Positions 20,961 through 33,345 are shown, counted from the stretch's first letter. The stretch is DNA of 64,000 nt from Pyronema omphalodes (GCA_024516155.1 JAJJXM010000077.1:1-64000); one strand, 5' to 3'. The notes: generated by a model from the letters alone, not told the origin. Numbers and translations: made by a program.

Positions 20961-23900
20961 TTATCCGTCAAAAGCCGCGTATCCCATAACCGCTACTCCT
21001 CCGTCCATCCTTTCCTTGTCGTTATTATCAAGTGGTGTAGCTCTATAGCGTATCTCCCTCGAGTACCCCAAGCCTGTCCGTTTGGCGAACTTCAGTAACG
21101 CAGATATGCCGGTCTGGTTGCTGAAGAGTTGTGGTATGGTGAAGTTTGTGGATGTTGCCTGGCATAATTCTTGTCGTGCGGTATGTAGTTTGGGGCAGTC
21201 GAGTAGGTAATGTTCCCCGGATATGCAGCCAGATCCTCAGTCGCAGGTGGTTGGTTGTTGTTCGGGGTGGGGATCAATTGGTGTACGTCCGCATCTGATG
21301 CGGAAGAGGGCCCGTGAGGTGCGGAAGGGTAGGTGTTCCAGGTGTTTAGGGTACGACAGCGAAGGGGGTAGTCCTTCCGGGGCGTTTTTTTGCCATTGTT
21401 GAAAGAAGTGTTGTCTGATTTGGGTTTTCATGCAAGCATGCGAGGTGATGGCTGCGTTGCAGGTGTTTTGTGACTGTGCGCCGAGTTTTGCTAAGCTGTC
21501 TGCAAGTTCGTTGCCGGTGATGTTTGTGTGTGAGGGGGTCCAGACCGTGTTGAAGGTCCATCCCTTGGTAGCGAGGTGTTGTGCTAGTTGGAGTGTTTCT
21601 CGGGCGTACTGGTGGTTGTTGGTATTGTTGCGTAGGGTCTCTATTGCCGCTTGGTTGTCGAGGCATAGGAATACTTTTGCTGGTTGTTTGTCTAGGAGCA
21701 TGCGTAAACCTTCGGTTGTGGCGTGTAGTTCTGTGTCGAAGACTTCGCATCGTGTTCCGATGTGGCAGTGGTGTGATTGGAGGTGTTGTGGCCCGTTTGT
21801 TGTTATTCGGTAGAGGGCTGCCCCGCAACCTGTGCTGTTGTTGTCCAGTTTGGATCCATCGGTGTAGAGGAGGTATGTGCCGGGTGGTAGTGTGTTCAGC
21901 CAGAAGAGGTGGCGGGTGTTGGGTTGGTCTGTCTTGTTCGGGTTTGGTGAGGATGTGGTGGGGATGTGGAAGGCTGGGTTTTCTGGGGTGCGGTTCTCGA
22001 TTGTGCCGACCAGTAGATGTTCAATGTGGCCTCGGAGGTGCGATAGTCCGGGTGAGGTCTTTGGGCATTTTGGTGTGGGTTTGAGGCCTGCTAATGGGTG
22101 GTGAGCGGGTAGGAAGAGGAGTCGTAGCGCATATTTTGCTGAAAGATAATCGAGGTAAATGTGGAGGGGAGTTAGGTGTGCGCAGATCCGTAGTTTCGTG
22201 AGGTTTGTGCTTAGGGTGAGTCCTGTGGCCCAGCGGATAGCGTTGTGGTATGTTGCTGTTAGTGGTCGCAGAGTGGTGTCTTTCCCGGTCCACCAGGCTG
22301 GTGAGGCCCACAGCATTTTTGGAAGGAGGAGGGTGAGGATGAGGTGTCGTGCCATATGGGTGTTCAGTCCGTTTGAGCGATGGCGAAGGTGTAGGAGGGA
22401 GCCCAGGGTATTCTTGCCGGCTGCTGCAGCTTGTGTTGTGTGTGGGATGAAGGTGAGTGATTCGTCAATGTTAACGCCGAGGTATTTGATGCTTCGGGTT
22501 GGCGTTATTGTTGTGTTGTTTAGTGTGAGTTGGGGGAGAGTTGTGAGGTCCGTTGCTTTGTGGTGGCTTGCGCTTGGGACGCAGTGGAGGAGTTCAGTTT
22601 TGTCTGGGGAGAAGTTGAGGCCGAGGTGTTTGCCACGTTCTGTGAAGTGCTCAGTTCGTGTTTTGAGGCGGTCTATCGCGAAGTGTCTGGAGTTTGCTGA
22701 TTGGAGAAGGCCGGTGTCGTCGACGTATGACGCGGTGAGTTCCTTTGCTGGTTGGTGGTTGACTTCGAGCATAGCGTTGGCGTAGATGAGGAAGAGGATA
22801 GGTGAGGCGGGTGATCCTTGCGGCAATCCACATCGAAATGGCTTGGGTGTCTCTAGTTGTTGATCAAAGGAGAAGGCTAATGTGCGATTGGAGGTAAATG
22901 CTTTTGTCCATGCAATGAGGTAGGCAGGCATGTGACGCTGTCCCATCACCTGGAGGAGGAGTGTTGGGTTGGTGTTGTTGAAGGCGCCCTCGATGTCATG
23001 TGCAAAAAGGGTAGGGCGAGGTGGGTGTTTCATTTTTCCGGTGGTGGGGATCGCGAGGTCGGTGCTGATGGGCGTGACGATTGCCAGTAGTGCGTCTATT
23101 GCTGAGTATTGTTGTCGGGCCCCCATCTGGTGTGGCGATATGGCAAGGCATGCGGAGGCTGATTTGGCTAGTCGTAGAGCGGCAATCTTCTCGTATACCT
23201 TGGAAATGCATGGTAGGAGGGATATCGGGCGGTATGACTTTGGCGAAGTGTATGTTCTTTTGCCTGGTTTGGGAATGACTACGCATCGAGCTACCTTCCA
23301 TTGCTCCGGGAAGGTCTCGTGCCGGAGGAGGGCGTTGAATAGTTTGGCTAGTGCGGAATGTTGGGCTTGGTGGTATTTGGCGATCAGTTGGTAGGTGATG
23401 TTGTCGTGTCCGGGCGCTGAAGCATATTTTAATTTTTGTATGACTTGGCTTACTTCGTCGTTGGTTATGGGGTGGAAGTTGTCAGTTGTGTCGTTGTGTG
23501 TTTTGACAAATCGAGGTGGGATGTCAGGAGGCTCATGTGTTTGGTGTGGGAATAGGGAGTTTCGTAGTATGGTGCATTTTTCTTCGAATGTTTCCTTTCC
23601 TTCAAGGGGTGGGAGTGGTCGGTTGTGTGTGTCACCAGCGGTGAGGCAATTCCATACGTCTGTGGAGGTGGAGTTCTGTAGCCGTGTCACCCAGTATTGT
23701 TCTTTGGCGAATTGGACTGCTTGCTTCCATTCGTAGCGCTGGTGTTTGGCTTGCAGCTTGAGGGTGGGGTTTGTGCGGTCTGAGCGATAGCGTCGTTCAG
23801 CGTGTTGTAGTTTCTTTTCCTTTTTGTTGAGGTCTGGATGCCACCATGGCGCGTGCTTTGCTCTGGGCTGGACCCATGGTACTGCGGCATCGGTAGCTTT

Positions 23901-24734
23901 GTGAATGAGGGAGGTGATATCTCCGGCTGCACGGTGGGCAGTCCGTGCGTTTGAGATGTTGTCGAGGTTGACAGGGTTGTCGATGATCGTTTGGTGATAC
24001 AATTGCCAGTTGGCTTTGCGCCATGCTCGTTTGGGTGTTTTGTTGGGGATGGTGAGGTTCATGTGGATAGTGCAGATTGCGTGATCGGAGGTGGAGTCTG
24101 GGTTGATTTCGTGTATGAGGATTTTGTCTGTAATGCTACCTGCAGAAAAGCATAGGTCGATGACCGACGGTCGCATTCCGTTGCGTGGGTAGTGTGTTGG
24201 GATGCCTGGTTCGTTGTGCAGGATGAAGTGATGTTGGTCCATCCAAGTTGCAATTGTATTGGAGTGATCTCGGTGGCGTCGGAGTTGGTCGTCATCTATG
24301 GTGGTAGTTCCCCCCCACCATTCATGGTGGGCGTTCATGTCCCCCATGATGATTGCAGGGATCTCGGGTCGAAAGGAGGGGAGGAGGTCGGCTAGGGCGT
24401 TTGGTTTTCCAGGTGAGTAGAAGTTGTAGATCATTATTGGTTGGTTATTAGGTAGGCAGAGTTTGGTGCCAAGGAATGAATTCTGGTGGATGAAGGTGGT
24501 GGTTGCATATACCCCTGGTAGTCGGCGTATGTAGGTGGTGCATAGTGGCTTTTCGTCTGTGGGGGTGAACATATGGAAATCGGGATGTGTTGGCGGGAGT
24601 TTGGTGTGTTCGATAGCGGGTTCTTGGAGAAGTATAACGAGTGTTTTTGGGTTAGATGCAAATGTTTGTAGTGCTGATGTTGTTGTAGCATGTCCTTTTG
24701 CGCAGTTCAGCAGCTGCACACATGCTGTGTCCAT
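20961..24734 (-). pseudogene. LINE-A ORF2, endonuclease / reverse transcriptase / RNase H, one stop
   Basis: Starts at ATG 24734 inside ORF1. APE endonuclease motifs: LLQEP, GDMNAHHEWWGG, SVIDLCF, STSDHAIC (residues about 30-230). RT motifs: KSYRPISLLPCISKVYEK, FAHDIEGAFNNTNP, GLPQGSPASPILFLIY, SYVDDTG. RNase H motifs: YTDGSKLD, TELHATTEGLRM, LDNQAAIETL, and TPSHTNITGNELADSLAK. The intact frame ends at TGA 21239-21237, but the same frame continues to TAA 20963-20961 and completes the usual C-terminal zinc finger (GSGCISGEHYLLDC). The TGA lies where its second Cys is expected. About 1,257 codons in total. The protein would nick target DNA and prime reverse transcription there. Confidence 0.9.
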
Positions 24735-26229
24735 TTTTGTTGTGTTATTGATAATTCTTCGGTTCTCATTGCGTCAGGTGTGGGTTGCCTGCTTGCTTCG
24801 GCTTGGGCAGGGTTGGCATTGTTGATTTGATCTATGTGTTTGATGCGTGTTGGGCACAGGGGGTCGTTTGCTTTGTGGGGTCCGTTGCAGTTTGAGCATT
24901 TGATTGGTGGGTGGGTGCAGGACATTCCAGCCTTGCATGACGGAATGGAGCATGGATGGGTCTTGGTGCTGTGGTTCTGTGCACAGACGGCGCATGTAGG
25001 TTCGGTGGCTTTGCAAAGTCTGGGGTGGTGGCCGAATTGTTGGCAGTTGGTGCATTGGGAGGATGGTTGCCAGGAGTGGTATTCCCCTATCTTGCAGAGG
25101 CGGTTGCAAATTGCGAGTCTATTGGTGCCTAGTTTGTTCAGATTGATGGTGCCCACAAGTGAGACTACTAGAGTGGATGCGGTCTTTTCTGCACGGCGTT
25201 CAGTGGGGACCAGCCAGCGCGGGTCTTGTCCGAGGCGTAGGGAGGGATAGGTCGATTCGATTTCTGATCGGATGTATGTGAGGCTAGCGTTGGTGGGGAC
25301 ATTGTGTAGAAGGAATTTAGTCCAGCGCTCATTAATGCGTGCATCGGAGGGTCGGAAGTTGTTGGTGAAGTTGGTGATAATCTGCAGGTATGGGGCGTAG
25401 GCTTCGGCCTTGGTGGTGGGGTTGGTGGTGAGGACGAGGCGGTTGTTGCTAGTTATGCGGGCCAAGGTAAATGCAGGTAGGTTGATATCGGTGGAGTTTT
25501 TGATGGCGGTGTTGATGGCGTCTAGTGCGTGGTTGGCTGTGGTGTCGGCATCGGTGATCTTTTCCTCCAGGGTAATGATAACCTCGCGGTCGACTCGTGG
25601 GAGAGCTTTCGGAATCAAGGTGGTAGGGGCTTTCTTGTCTTTCTTGGCCCTAACTGTAATGAATGGTTTTTCTTCGATAGTGGCAGAGAGCCTAGAAGCA
25701 AGGGACTGCTCATTGTACCAGGCGTTGGCAGGGTTGCTAAGGGGGGTAGGCTGGTAGAGGGGTACGGCCGGGGTGGGCGCGGGGGCGGTGAAACGTCCCT
25801 GTTCGGCTGATGCTTTCCCGGGGGTCTTTGTGTTCGCAGGCTGGAGTTTCCGGATTTGATTGGTGAGTTCGGTGACGTGACGTTCAAGCTGGGCGATACG
25901 GTTGGCGCTGGCATTGTGGGCGTTGGCGAAGGCGTTTTCCATGCGGTCAAAGCGGCAAGAATCTGGTTCAGGAAGGTGGGGTTGATGGTGTCAAACATGA
26001 TGGGGCGGTTGATGTCGTCCGGAGCAGTGTTGTTGAGGCGCTTGCGTGGGGAGCTGGTGCCGGTAGCGATGATGCGTTGGGGTACTGGAGTTGCGTAGCG
26101 GGGAGGAGCAGGAGAGAATGTCTCAGTCTGAGGGGGCTGAGTGAGGGAGACGGCGGGGGCAGCAGAGGCGGAGCGTTGCTGTTGCTGTTGTTGGTTTCCG
26201 AATAAAGTGGGGATCTTTTGCTGGGACAT
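24707..26229 (-). pseudogene. LINE-A ORF1, CCHC-knuckle RNA-binding protein, one frameshift
   Basis: The start is ATG at 26229 (MSQQKIPTLFGNQQ, a poly-Gln stretch) followed by a Pro/Thr-rich region. A 1-nt loss near 25943 shifts the frame; the second part begins at ENAFANAHN, with a short coiled coil (AQLERHVTELTNQIRKL). The C-terminus carries three Cys/His knuckles (CTNCQQFGHHPRLC, CAVCAQNHSTKTHPC, CSNCNGPHKANDPLC). Stop TGA lies at 24709-24707 inside the ORF2 start region. LINE ORF1 proteins coat the element RNA. About 507 residues if the frame is intact. Confidence 0.85.
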
Positions 26230-28280
26230 TGTGTTCCCAAGCAAAGGAGAAGAAGTAAGAGTAAAAGCAATAGAGGAGGCTGTGCAACCTTCGACCGAGA
26301 AGTAAACTAATCGATCACAGGCCGAATAAACTTAAGGGTCTCTCTCGAGGTATATGGTGTAGATAGGATATGTCGTAACAACAGATCAAGTTGCTGATGC
26401 TGGAGGAGACGGTGGGAAGACTTAGGGTCTTTTATAGACTTTCGTCTACAAGTTCGCCCAGACTTCCCAAGGGAACCAACTTCCAAACTAAGCTTAGGAG
26501 ATAAGACGTGAGTCAATTCTTTGACAAATCTGCTGATGGCTCGCATCATGCTGCATGCGCAATCATATTAATTGCTCACTTGCATGATGACCCTCGTGTC
26601 AGATTAATCCTTGACATTCCTCGCCGTGCTACCACACCTTCCAATCAGGTATTGGGGTCAAGCGCCTAGTGAAGGGTTACTCCACTTGAGCGCACAATGC
26701 AATGACTCCTCTGATAATGACATGTGAGTCATATATCTTATGAGTCGTCTTGATCATAGATCTCCCTAGAGAATCTCGATTGCGAGTGAAGGAATCTCAC
26801 ATCATAAGGCAGACTATGCCTTACCGGAGCGCACTGCCCCGTCACATACCTGTGTGATGTCATTTGCCCCACCTGCGCACACTTGCGCGCAGCCACACCC
26901 TGGTGTGTACGCAAACGCCGTCTTATCTTGTAGTTGGTAGTCATTTGCCTAAGGTCGTGTCATATCAGTTCCATCCAACAGCTTCCCTGTGTGGTGTTCT
27001 TGCTGCAGGACGTCGTCTCATGCTAATGCAATCTTGACCCTTGTCCTGAGCTCCACTCCTGTTGGCTGGCTAGACTCTGCCTTGATCCTTGGCCGACTAT
27101 CCGCCCAACTCAGACCTCGGATGATCCTATTCGTCTGCCTTGCACTGTCCTGGGAATTCCCTTCTGTTGCAAGCCCTCTGGTAGCCGTGCTTGGTGGAAC
27201 ACGACCTCAAGTATAAGGAGGTGTCCCTTCGCCGTCGTCTTCTGCCTCCATCAGCGTCGTCTGTAGTCTTCTCATGGGTAAGTCGACACCCATGAGGTAA
27301 GTTGTTCCTCATTCCCATCCATCTGTGATCCTCCCAAACTGACAGTGAATAACAGGTAGCGACGCCTCGGGCCGGGATCCTCGTGAGGTCCTTTCGGAAA
27401 GTCACGAATCACGTGACGTGGCTAGACGGAGCTCCTCAGGGGGTTCCGGCCCGGGATACTAACCTTATTATTCATTCTCCTGTCGAGTTTGCCATGTTCT
27501 CATAATGTTATACATGTTACCTATTCTATACTCACACAATATAGGGTGTGACAGCACCATCGTTCCAATCGCAGCTGATCTGGATTCACGTGACTAGAGT
27601 TAGGGTTGCACCCGCACGCGCACAAACTAGGGTTAGGTTTGTGACCGTACGCGCACAGCTAGGGTTAGGGTTACGGATGCACGCGCACGATTAGGGTTAC
27701 GCTAGCGCGCGCGTGACTACGCTTAGGGTTACGCTAGCGCGCACGCGAAGTACGCTACCGCGCACGCGAGTTATGCTATCGCGCACGTGAGATACGGTAA
27801 TGAGCGCGCGACGAGGCTGTGCATGCAAACACGGTAATTTGGTACAAACGCGTTAGCCCGTCTAGAACGCGCAACCGCGACCGCGTTGTTTACTTAGTTA
27901 TTTTTCGGGAAAAATCTGCAAATAGTGGCTTGGCGTGTAAGGAGGAAAAATTTACATAAGAGGATCGTTTCTTTGTTTGTTTTTTTTTGTTTTTCTTTTC
28001 TCCTTACACACTCATTTGTTTATTTACAAATTCAAATACTTTGTCGATCTTTGTTTACGTCCTCGTTCTCGTCCCCGTCTTTGGATCTCTTTGTCCCTTG
28101 AAATCTTTGTCTATTTCCTTAACTTCTAAACACAGAAATCTCTAAGTTGATGCTTCACACAGCTTAAGAGTTTCTAACGTTGAAGTTATTATAAGGTTAT
28201 CTTCATTGAACTCAAGAGTGAATAATTGAGAAGAGCCCTCAGGTTCTCCGTCAGCTATCTCTCCCTTGTTCGCCGTTACA

Positions 28281-29768
28281 GTTACATCTGGAGTCAAACG
28301 CCTCCATCACGTCACCTCCGACGACTCCTCTACCCCCCCTCACCACCGACCGTCTCGCAACATCCATCGATCAACCTAACGACAATCTCAACACCACCAC
28401 AGACATGTTCCGCCATGCCGACGCCGCAACCAACGCAAGAATAACAAAGGCTTTCCACACCATGGACAAAGATCGCTCGATGATCCGAGCCATCCACGAC
28501 ATCCTTTCCCGTCCTGCCCCCGCCCTCCTCCCCGACGAAAACATCTCGACCCTCCTTCCCCCAGTCGAACCCCCTGCCTCCGCCGAATCTGCTACTTCCG
28601 ATCAGCTTGCCCCCCCCGATTCCCTTGACCTCCCCTCTGTCCACGCCCCCTCCCCCGCAGCCCCCTCCCCCAAAGAAATTGAATACTGGAAGCAACGCTG
28701 CCTCACCGCTGAACGTGAGCTGAAAAAGCACAAGATACCCCTTCCAGTACACGCCCCCCGCACCAGTCCCGAACCTTCTGCCCCATGGAAACAGTCAGTA
28801 CCTGCCTCGACCAAGCTCTTCCCCGGTGCCACCCGGACACCCCCGAAGCAAGTCCCGAAACCATCCAAACCCCAAAGGAAAAATCCCCCCCGCCCCAACG
28901 ACATTCTTATCCCATGCCCAGACCCCCGTTCCTTCCCGGACAGCTCCAAAGTAGCACTCGGAGTCGCCGTCAATGACGCCTTGCGCAAAGCAAATGCCCC
29001 TGAGAGCGTTTCTATCTCCACGGTGAAGAAGAACATTAACGAAAATCTTATTTTGACCCCCTCCCCCCAAACTACACCCGCTGATATCACCCCCCACCTG
29101 CCCCTCATACTTGAAGCCGCCCGCAAAGTGCACCCTGCGTTGATGCCCCCCCGCATTAATGAGAAATGGTACAAACTGGCAGTCCACGGAGTACCAATTG
29201 ATATCTTCCCCGACTCCGAGGAGGGTATGCAAAGCTTGCAAACCGAAATCGAACGCAATCACTCCGTCTGATTGACCCAACCACCGCGATAGATATCTCA
29301 CCCCGAAAAACGGGCCGGTAAGTCGGCGTCGAGCGTCATGATCGGCCTCAGCTCCATCAACGACTACAACACATTGAAGCACACAAAGGTTGTTGTCCTT
29401 TTCGAACGACGGAAGGTCACCGAGTTCTTCTCCGCCAGGTCCATCGACCAGTGCCGTAGGTGCCAAAAGTTTGTCCACCACAATGCAACGTGCGCGGCCG
29501 ATAATGGCCCTACCTGCGCTATATGCGCCGCCATACACCCAACGGAATATCACTTCTGTGGAGAGTGCCCCAAGCAGAAGGGCAGGAAGTGCATCCACAC
29601 CGTTTACAAATGCTCGAACTGTGTAGCGGCAGGACATGCTGACACCAAACACGCAGCGTACAGCACGAAATGCCCAGTGAAGATAGGAATAGTGAGAGAG
29701 GCATGGCAGAAAACCCGCCCGGACACCACCCACGACAACATTCCCGCCGAAACCAACCCCATCGATGA
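28281..29768 (+). pseudogene. LINE-D copy 1, ORF1 fragment
   Basis: Coding from the Gypsy-2 boundary: NDNLNTTTDMFRHADAATN, a Pro/Ser-rich linker, IEYWKQRCLTAERELKKHK, and HPALMPPRINEKWYKLAVHG. A TGA at 29269-29271 (expected Arg codon) interrupts it, and the frame continues with the basic HTKVVVLFERRKVTEFF region and CCHC knuckles (CRRCQKFVHHNATC, CAICAAIHPTEYHFC, CSNCVAAGHADTKHAAYSTKC). It is cut by LTR-B at 29768, about 10 codons before the expected stop. It is closely related to LINE-D2 (49188-50827). The 5' part is missing and ORF2 is not found adjacent. Confidence 0.85.
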
Positions 29769-31152
29769 TGTGCACCTGGGCACAGTCCTAACTATGCAGA
29801 GGCTTTTCCGGTGGCATCTCAAGTAGTCTGTTCTGGTGTAGACAGACGCTTCGTTCTCAAGAACTAGAAGAACTTATTCCAAAGATAAGCTAGGAAGAGA
29901 ATTAAGCGATCACAAGCCGAATAAACTTAAGGGTCATCTTCGGAGGTATTTGTTGGTGTAGATGTGGTATCGTCACGGATGATCAATGGATGCTGATGGA
30001 GGAGACAGAGGGAAGACATAGGGTCTTTTATAGACTTTCGTCTACAAATTCGCCCAGCCTCCCTTGGGGAATCAACTGTCAAACTGAGCTTAGGAGATAA
30101 GACACGGGTCAAAGCTGTGACGCATCTGCTGAGGCTTGCATCATGCTAAGCGAGCAATTAAATTAATTGCTCACTTGCCTAATGCTCGCCTTGGTCAGAT
30201 TAATCCTTGAAATAGCTCACCGTACTACCACACCTTCCAATGAGGTGCTGGGGTTATGAGTCACACCGGAGGGCAACTCCGTCTGACTGCATCATGCATG
30301 AACTCTTGTGATAATGACGCATGAGTCATTTATCGTATGAGTCGCGCCATCATAGATCTCCCTTGAGAATCTCGATTGCAAGTAAAGGTCACTGACATCA
30401 TAAGGCATCCTGATGCCCTACCGGAGTGGATCACTCCGTCACATTCCTGTGTGATGTCATATGTGCCCCACCTGCCCGCACTTGCGCGCAGCCACACCCC
30501 GGTGTGGATGCAAATGCCGTCTTGTTCCAAGTTGGCAGCTCTAGGCCCAAGGACGCGTCATATCAGTTCTATCAAACAGGTTTCCTGAGTGGTGTTCCCT
30601 GCTGGATGTCGTCTCATGCTGATGCACTGTTGACCCTTGTCCTGCATTCCACTCCTGTTTGCTGACTAGACTCTGCCTTATCTCTCGCCCCCACTGTTCA
30701 CCCAACTAGTAACACCGCATGATATTCTTGCGCCGCATCTGCATCCTCTTGGAATCTCCTGTTCCTATGCAGCCCCTATCGTAGCCGTGTATTGCCGAAC
30801 CCTCCTCAGGTATAAAAAGGTGACCTTTCGTCGTCTTCTTCTTTCCCCATCAGCGTCGTTTGTAGTTGTCTCGAGGGTAAGTTGTCACCCTTGAGGTAAG
30901 TGTTCCTCTCCCCCTCTCCGTCTTGACTCCTCCCAAACTGACGGTCAATAATAGTTTCGACGCCTCGGGCCGGGATCCTCGTGAGGTCCCATCGGAAAGT
31001 CACGAATCACGTGACGTGGCTAGCCGGAGCTCCTCTAGGGGTTCCGGCCCGGGATACTAACTTGATTATTCATTCTCCTGTCGAGTTTGCCATATTCTCC
31101 ATAGCGTTATATATGATACCTATTCTATTCTCACACATTATAGGGGGTGACA
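29769..31152 (+). repeat. LTR-B solo LTR, copy 3
   Basis: TGTGCACCTGGGCACAGTCC to GGGGGTGACA, 1384 bp, colinear with copy 1. It carries a good TATA box, TATAAAAAGG, at 30811-30820, where the other copies have TATAAGGAGG. Flanks are GATGA and CCACC, so no target duplication is visible; flanking sequence may have been lost. It interrupts LINE-D copy 1. Confidence 0.85.
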
Positions 31153-31293
31153 CCACCTCCCCCCTGTTCAAGCTTCGTCCTGAAGCTGGTAGTTCATCAT
31201 TCTGTGATCGCACCTCGCCGCAGCCAAGTGATTAAGTGATCAATTATAGATGTGGTCCTCCAGACCCTACATCCTACTACCAACTCAACCTAA
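31153..31293. other. Short unassigned sequence
   Basis: 141 bp between LTR-B and the NA element; no ORF, and it does not continue the LINE-D1 frame. It includes an AAGCTTCGTCCTGAAGCT imperfect palindrome. Confidence 0.3.
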
Positions 31294-33283
31294 TGTTTGT
31301 TTGTTTGTTTGTTCTCTCATTACTTGTTTGCAACCCGAAGGTTATGACAAGGGACAGATCAATACAAAAGAGAAGAAGAAAGAAATGTAAAAGCAAAAAC
31401 CCAGTCTCCACCTCTACCAGTCTCCTCCTCTTGATCGTTGTGGTTGTGGGGTCTGTCCCCACTGTTACTACGGGGGTTTCTTGTCCAAGCGCGTCTGCTG
31501 TTCCAGTGCCCTGCTTGCACAGAGGCCGCCTCGCCGGGCTCCTCCCTTTCCTCCTCCCTTCCCCTCCCATTTTTAACCATTTTTCCTCCTTTATTTCCTC
31601 CACAAAGCAAAAACGAAACCAAAGCAAAGTTAAACAGCCGCCGGGCCACCCGTGCCCCCACTCTCCTCTCCTCTCTCACCTCCTCCGCCGGTGTCTCCTG
31701 ACCCTTTGCCCTTTGAGACACCCGGGCCCGCCCTGCCCTTCTTCTCCTCCCCTCTCTCCCCTTCTCCTTCCTTCTTCCTCAGCCTTCTCACTGCTCCCCC
31801 TCGCCTCTCTCCCCTTCTTGTCGGTGCTGTTGTCAGTCCAAGATTGCCATTCCCAAGCACAATCTGGACGTTGATGCCTCCGCTCTTGACGACTTCTGCC
31901 CAAGTCTTCTTTGCAGAGGAGGTTGTCGTTCTGGGTTGGTGGGTATTCTTTCCCCGGCCACCATTCTTTGTTGTAGGGGTCTTGCTGGGTGTCGCTGCCG
32001 TAGGTGTCGTCTCCTTCGCTTTCTGCTTCTTCCTCTGTGTAGCCTTTGCCTCCACAGTCTTCCATCCGTCGGTCTCAGCAGGGGCAGTGCTTGGCGCGTC
32101 GGGTAGAGGTGTGTCCTGAGCAGATGGACTGTCAGGGTGAGGTTACGGTGTCGCTTCGGTCGACGTGATCGCGAGGAGAGGTAGGGGGGACATAGGCTTG
32201 AGGGCATCAAGCTTGTCCTGGGCGGCGGTAGTCGCATGTTTCGAGTGCATCAGGCTTCGCACCGGTGATGCCGCTCTCGGTTTGTGGTTCACCGGTCTTC
32301 TGTTTGTCGGTGAGGTGGGTTCGGTGTTCTGGTCGCTTCCCCTTCGCTTTCTCTTGCCAGGAGGGTTGCGAACAGCGTCCAGGACATCCTGAATGTCATG
32401 TTGGACGACGGACAGTTGCATAGTCATCTCTTGCATCGCTGAGGGAGAGGCCGTGAGGTTCGGTGAGGGGGGCGCCGAAAGGACTTGTTGCTGTTCGTCG
32501 ATTTTCTTCGTCAGGGCGTCCACAGCAGCCTTGAGAGCTGCTGTTTCTGCCTGTGTAGAGTCGTATGCTGCGCGCAGCTTCGTGTTTTCGCCGGTCAGAA
32601 TGTTGAATTTCGTCATCATGACGTCGAATCTGTGGCGCATCTCATCGCTGTTGTTGCGTATGGTGTCATCGAGGGTATTGAAGCGACGCTGTGTGTCCGG
32701 GTGGATCTGTTGTATCCCCAGGAAGCTGGCTCCAGTGAATCCGGCGTAGTTGTCTATAAACAGTTGATCTAGGGTGGCATAGTTGTCGTCAACTGCGACT
32801 GCCTCATTAATTGCAGATACCATTATGCGACGGTAGTTACTAAAACGGCTGTGTTCAGTTGTCGCCTGTTGCTGCGATGTTGAAGCCGAAGGAACTGGTG
32901 ATCGTGCCAAGACCACGCTCTGGAAGGGCTTTCCAGCGAAGTTTCCATCAACTTCATCAACTTTTCCATCTCTTCCATCCAGAGTAGGAGTAGATCCATC
33001 ATGAGGAAGGTCGGCTAGAACATTGTACGCGTTTTCGGACCGTTTCGATCGTCGGGCGTTGTTCTGTCGTTGTTTTGGCGACATTTCGTGAGGTGGGGTA
33101 AGCCAAAACTCGTGAAAACTCTGATTTTGCGACAAAAGTCAACAAAAACAACGTAGAATTCCCTGAAAATTCAGAGAATAACGTAATAGAGTGCTGCGAA
33201 TCCGAATCCGATGAGAAAACCGGGGGTTTCGGTGCTCGTTGTTGAGAATGCAGGGGGGGGGGTCGCCGTTGCCGTGTGGTGTG
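31294..33283 (-). mobile_element. NA element copy 1: RT-less LINE-like element, apparently full length
   Basis: Read on the minus strand, it starts CACCACACGGCAACGGCGAC plus a C-run (33282 downward), the same start as the LINE-C and LINE-F 5' ends. It has about 200 nt of 5' UTR, one ORF of 485 codons, a purine-rich 3' UTR, the GGTTGCAAACAAGTAATGAG block, and a (CAAA)n tail at the left end. No endonuclease or RT domain is present. Total length about 2.0 kb. Two sister copies (46537-47959 and 51363-53280) have exact target duplications, which shows that this unit moves as a retroelement. Confidence 0.75.
31630..33084 (-). pseudogene. NA element protein, coiled-coil and basic tail, one stop
   Basis: The ATG at 33084 starts MSPKQRQNNARRSKRSENAY. 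Low-complexity N-terminus; a helical stretch (VDDNYATLDQLFIDNYAGFT); a long coiled coil (about residues 135-215: RRFNTLDDTIRNNSDEMRHR, then TALKAAVDALTKKIDEQQQV); a second helix (MTMQLSVVQHDIQDVLDAVR); the basic PPGKRKRRGS cluster; KTPTTKNGGRGK; KKTWAEVVKSGGINVQIVLG; and an Arg/Gly/Glu-rich tail. TAA at 32145-32143 replaces a Glu codon present in the other copies; the frame then continues to the end. Length equals that of copy 3. No zinc knuckle and no similarity to a known enzyme is evident. A nucleic-acid chaperone or Gag-like role is inferred. Confidence 0.7.
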
Positions 33284-33345
33284 CCGTCAATGTCATAACC
33301 TTAAGGTTGCAAACAAGTAATGAGAGAACAAACGAACAACAAACA
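33284..33345 (+). repeat. Isolated LINE/NA 3' tail
   Basis: A plus-strand tail fragment: TGTCATAACCTTAAGGTTGC, then the AAACAAGTAATGAGAGAA block and a CAAA-like terminus, identical in layout to the 3' end of NA copy 3. It lies head-on against the 5' end of NA copy 1, so it is an extremely 5'-truncated insertion or a twin-priming by-product. Confidence 0.6.

Larger units (their letters stand above)
20785..26304 (-). mobile_element. LINE-A: two-ORF non-LTR retrotransposon (Tad1/I-like)
   Basis: A 5.5-kb minus-strand element with ORF1 and ORF2 overlapping by 28 nt, inserted in LTR-B and flanked by the 8-bp duplication AACTAATC (20777-20784 and 26305-26312). The 5' UTR is only about 75 nt from the ORF1 ATG. 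No poly-A or simple-repeat tail is apparent at the 3' end, unlike the other LINEs here. It is the best-preserved LINE outside the LINE-C pair, with one frameshift and one stop. It forms a separate family from LINEs C-F. Confidence 0.85.
20671..27553 (+). repeat. LTR-B solo LTR, copy 2, interrupted by LINE-A
   Basis: Starts TGTGAACCTGGGTATTGAGG and ends ATAGGGTGTGACA. LTR-B sequence is 20671-20784 and 26305-27553. The 5' part differs more from copies 1 and 3 than the rest does. The GCACC target duplication is exact. Confidence 0.9.
12631..28280 (+). mobile_element. Gypsy-2: Ty3/Gypsy chromodomain element with both LTRs interrupted by other elements
   Basis: Bounded by LTR-A copies 12631-15139 and 20256-28280 with gag and pol between. 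After removal of the inserted LTR-B and LINE-A sequences each LTR is about 1.1 kb. Flanks do not match (CCCGG before, GTTAC after), so the present ends may result from recombination or the duplication has decayed. Several stops and one frameshift make it defective. The 3' end abuts a LINE-D ORF1 fragment, which it probably interrupted. Confidence 0.85.
20256..28280 (+). repeat. Gypsy-2 3' LTR (LTR-A) with nested LTR-B and LINE-A
   Basis: LTR-A runs 20256-20670 and resumes at 27559-28280, ending CGCCGTTACA. The interruption is an LTR-B solo LTR flanked by GCACC on both sides (20666-20670 and 27554-27558), and that LTR-B is in turn interrupted by LINE-A. It retains the E-box, GATA and TTAGGG modules (about 20425-20650 and 27585-27730) and the inverted repeat around the promoter. 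Confidence 0.9.

Noticed and set aside
28795..29775. 326-codon minus-strand ORF over LINE-D1
   Set aside because: Antisense of the CCHC-knuckle ORF1 fragment and extends across the LTR-B junction.
33284..33345. Twin-priming explanation for the head-to-head NA copy 1 and tail fragment
   Set aside because: In twin priming the inverted part should lack its own 3' tail, but NA copy 1 has a complete tail at its other end; two separate insertions fit better.
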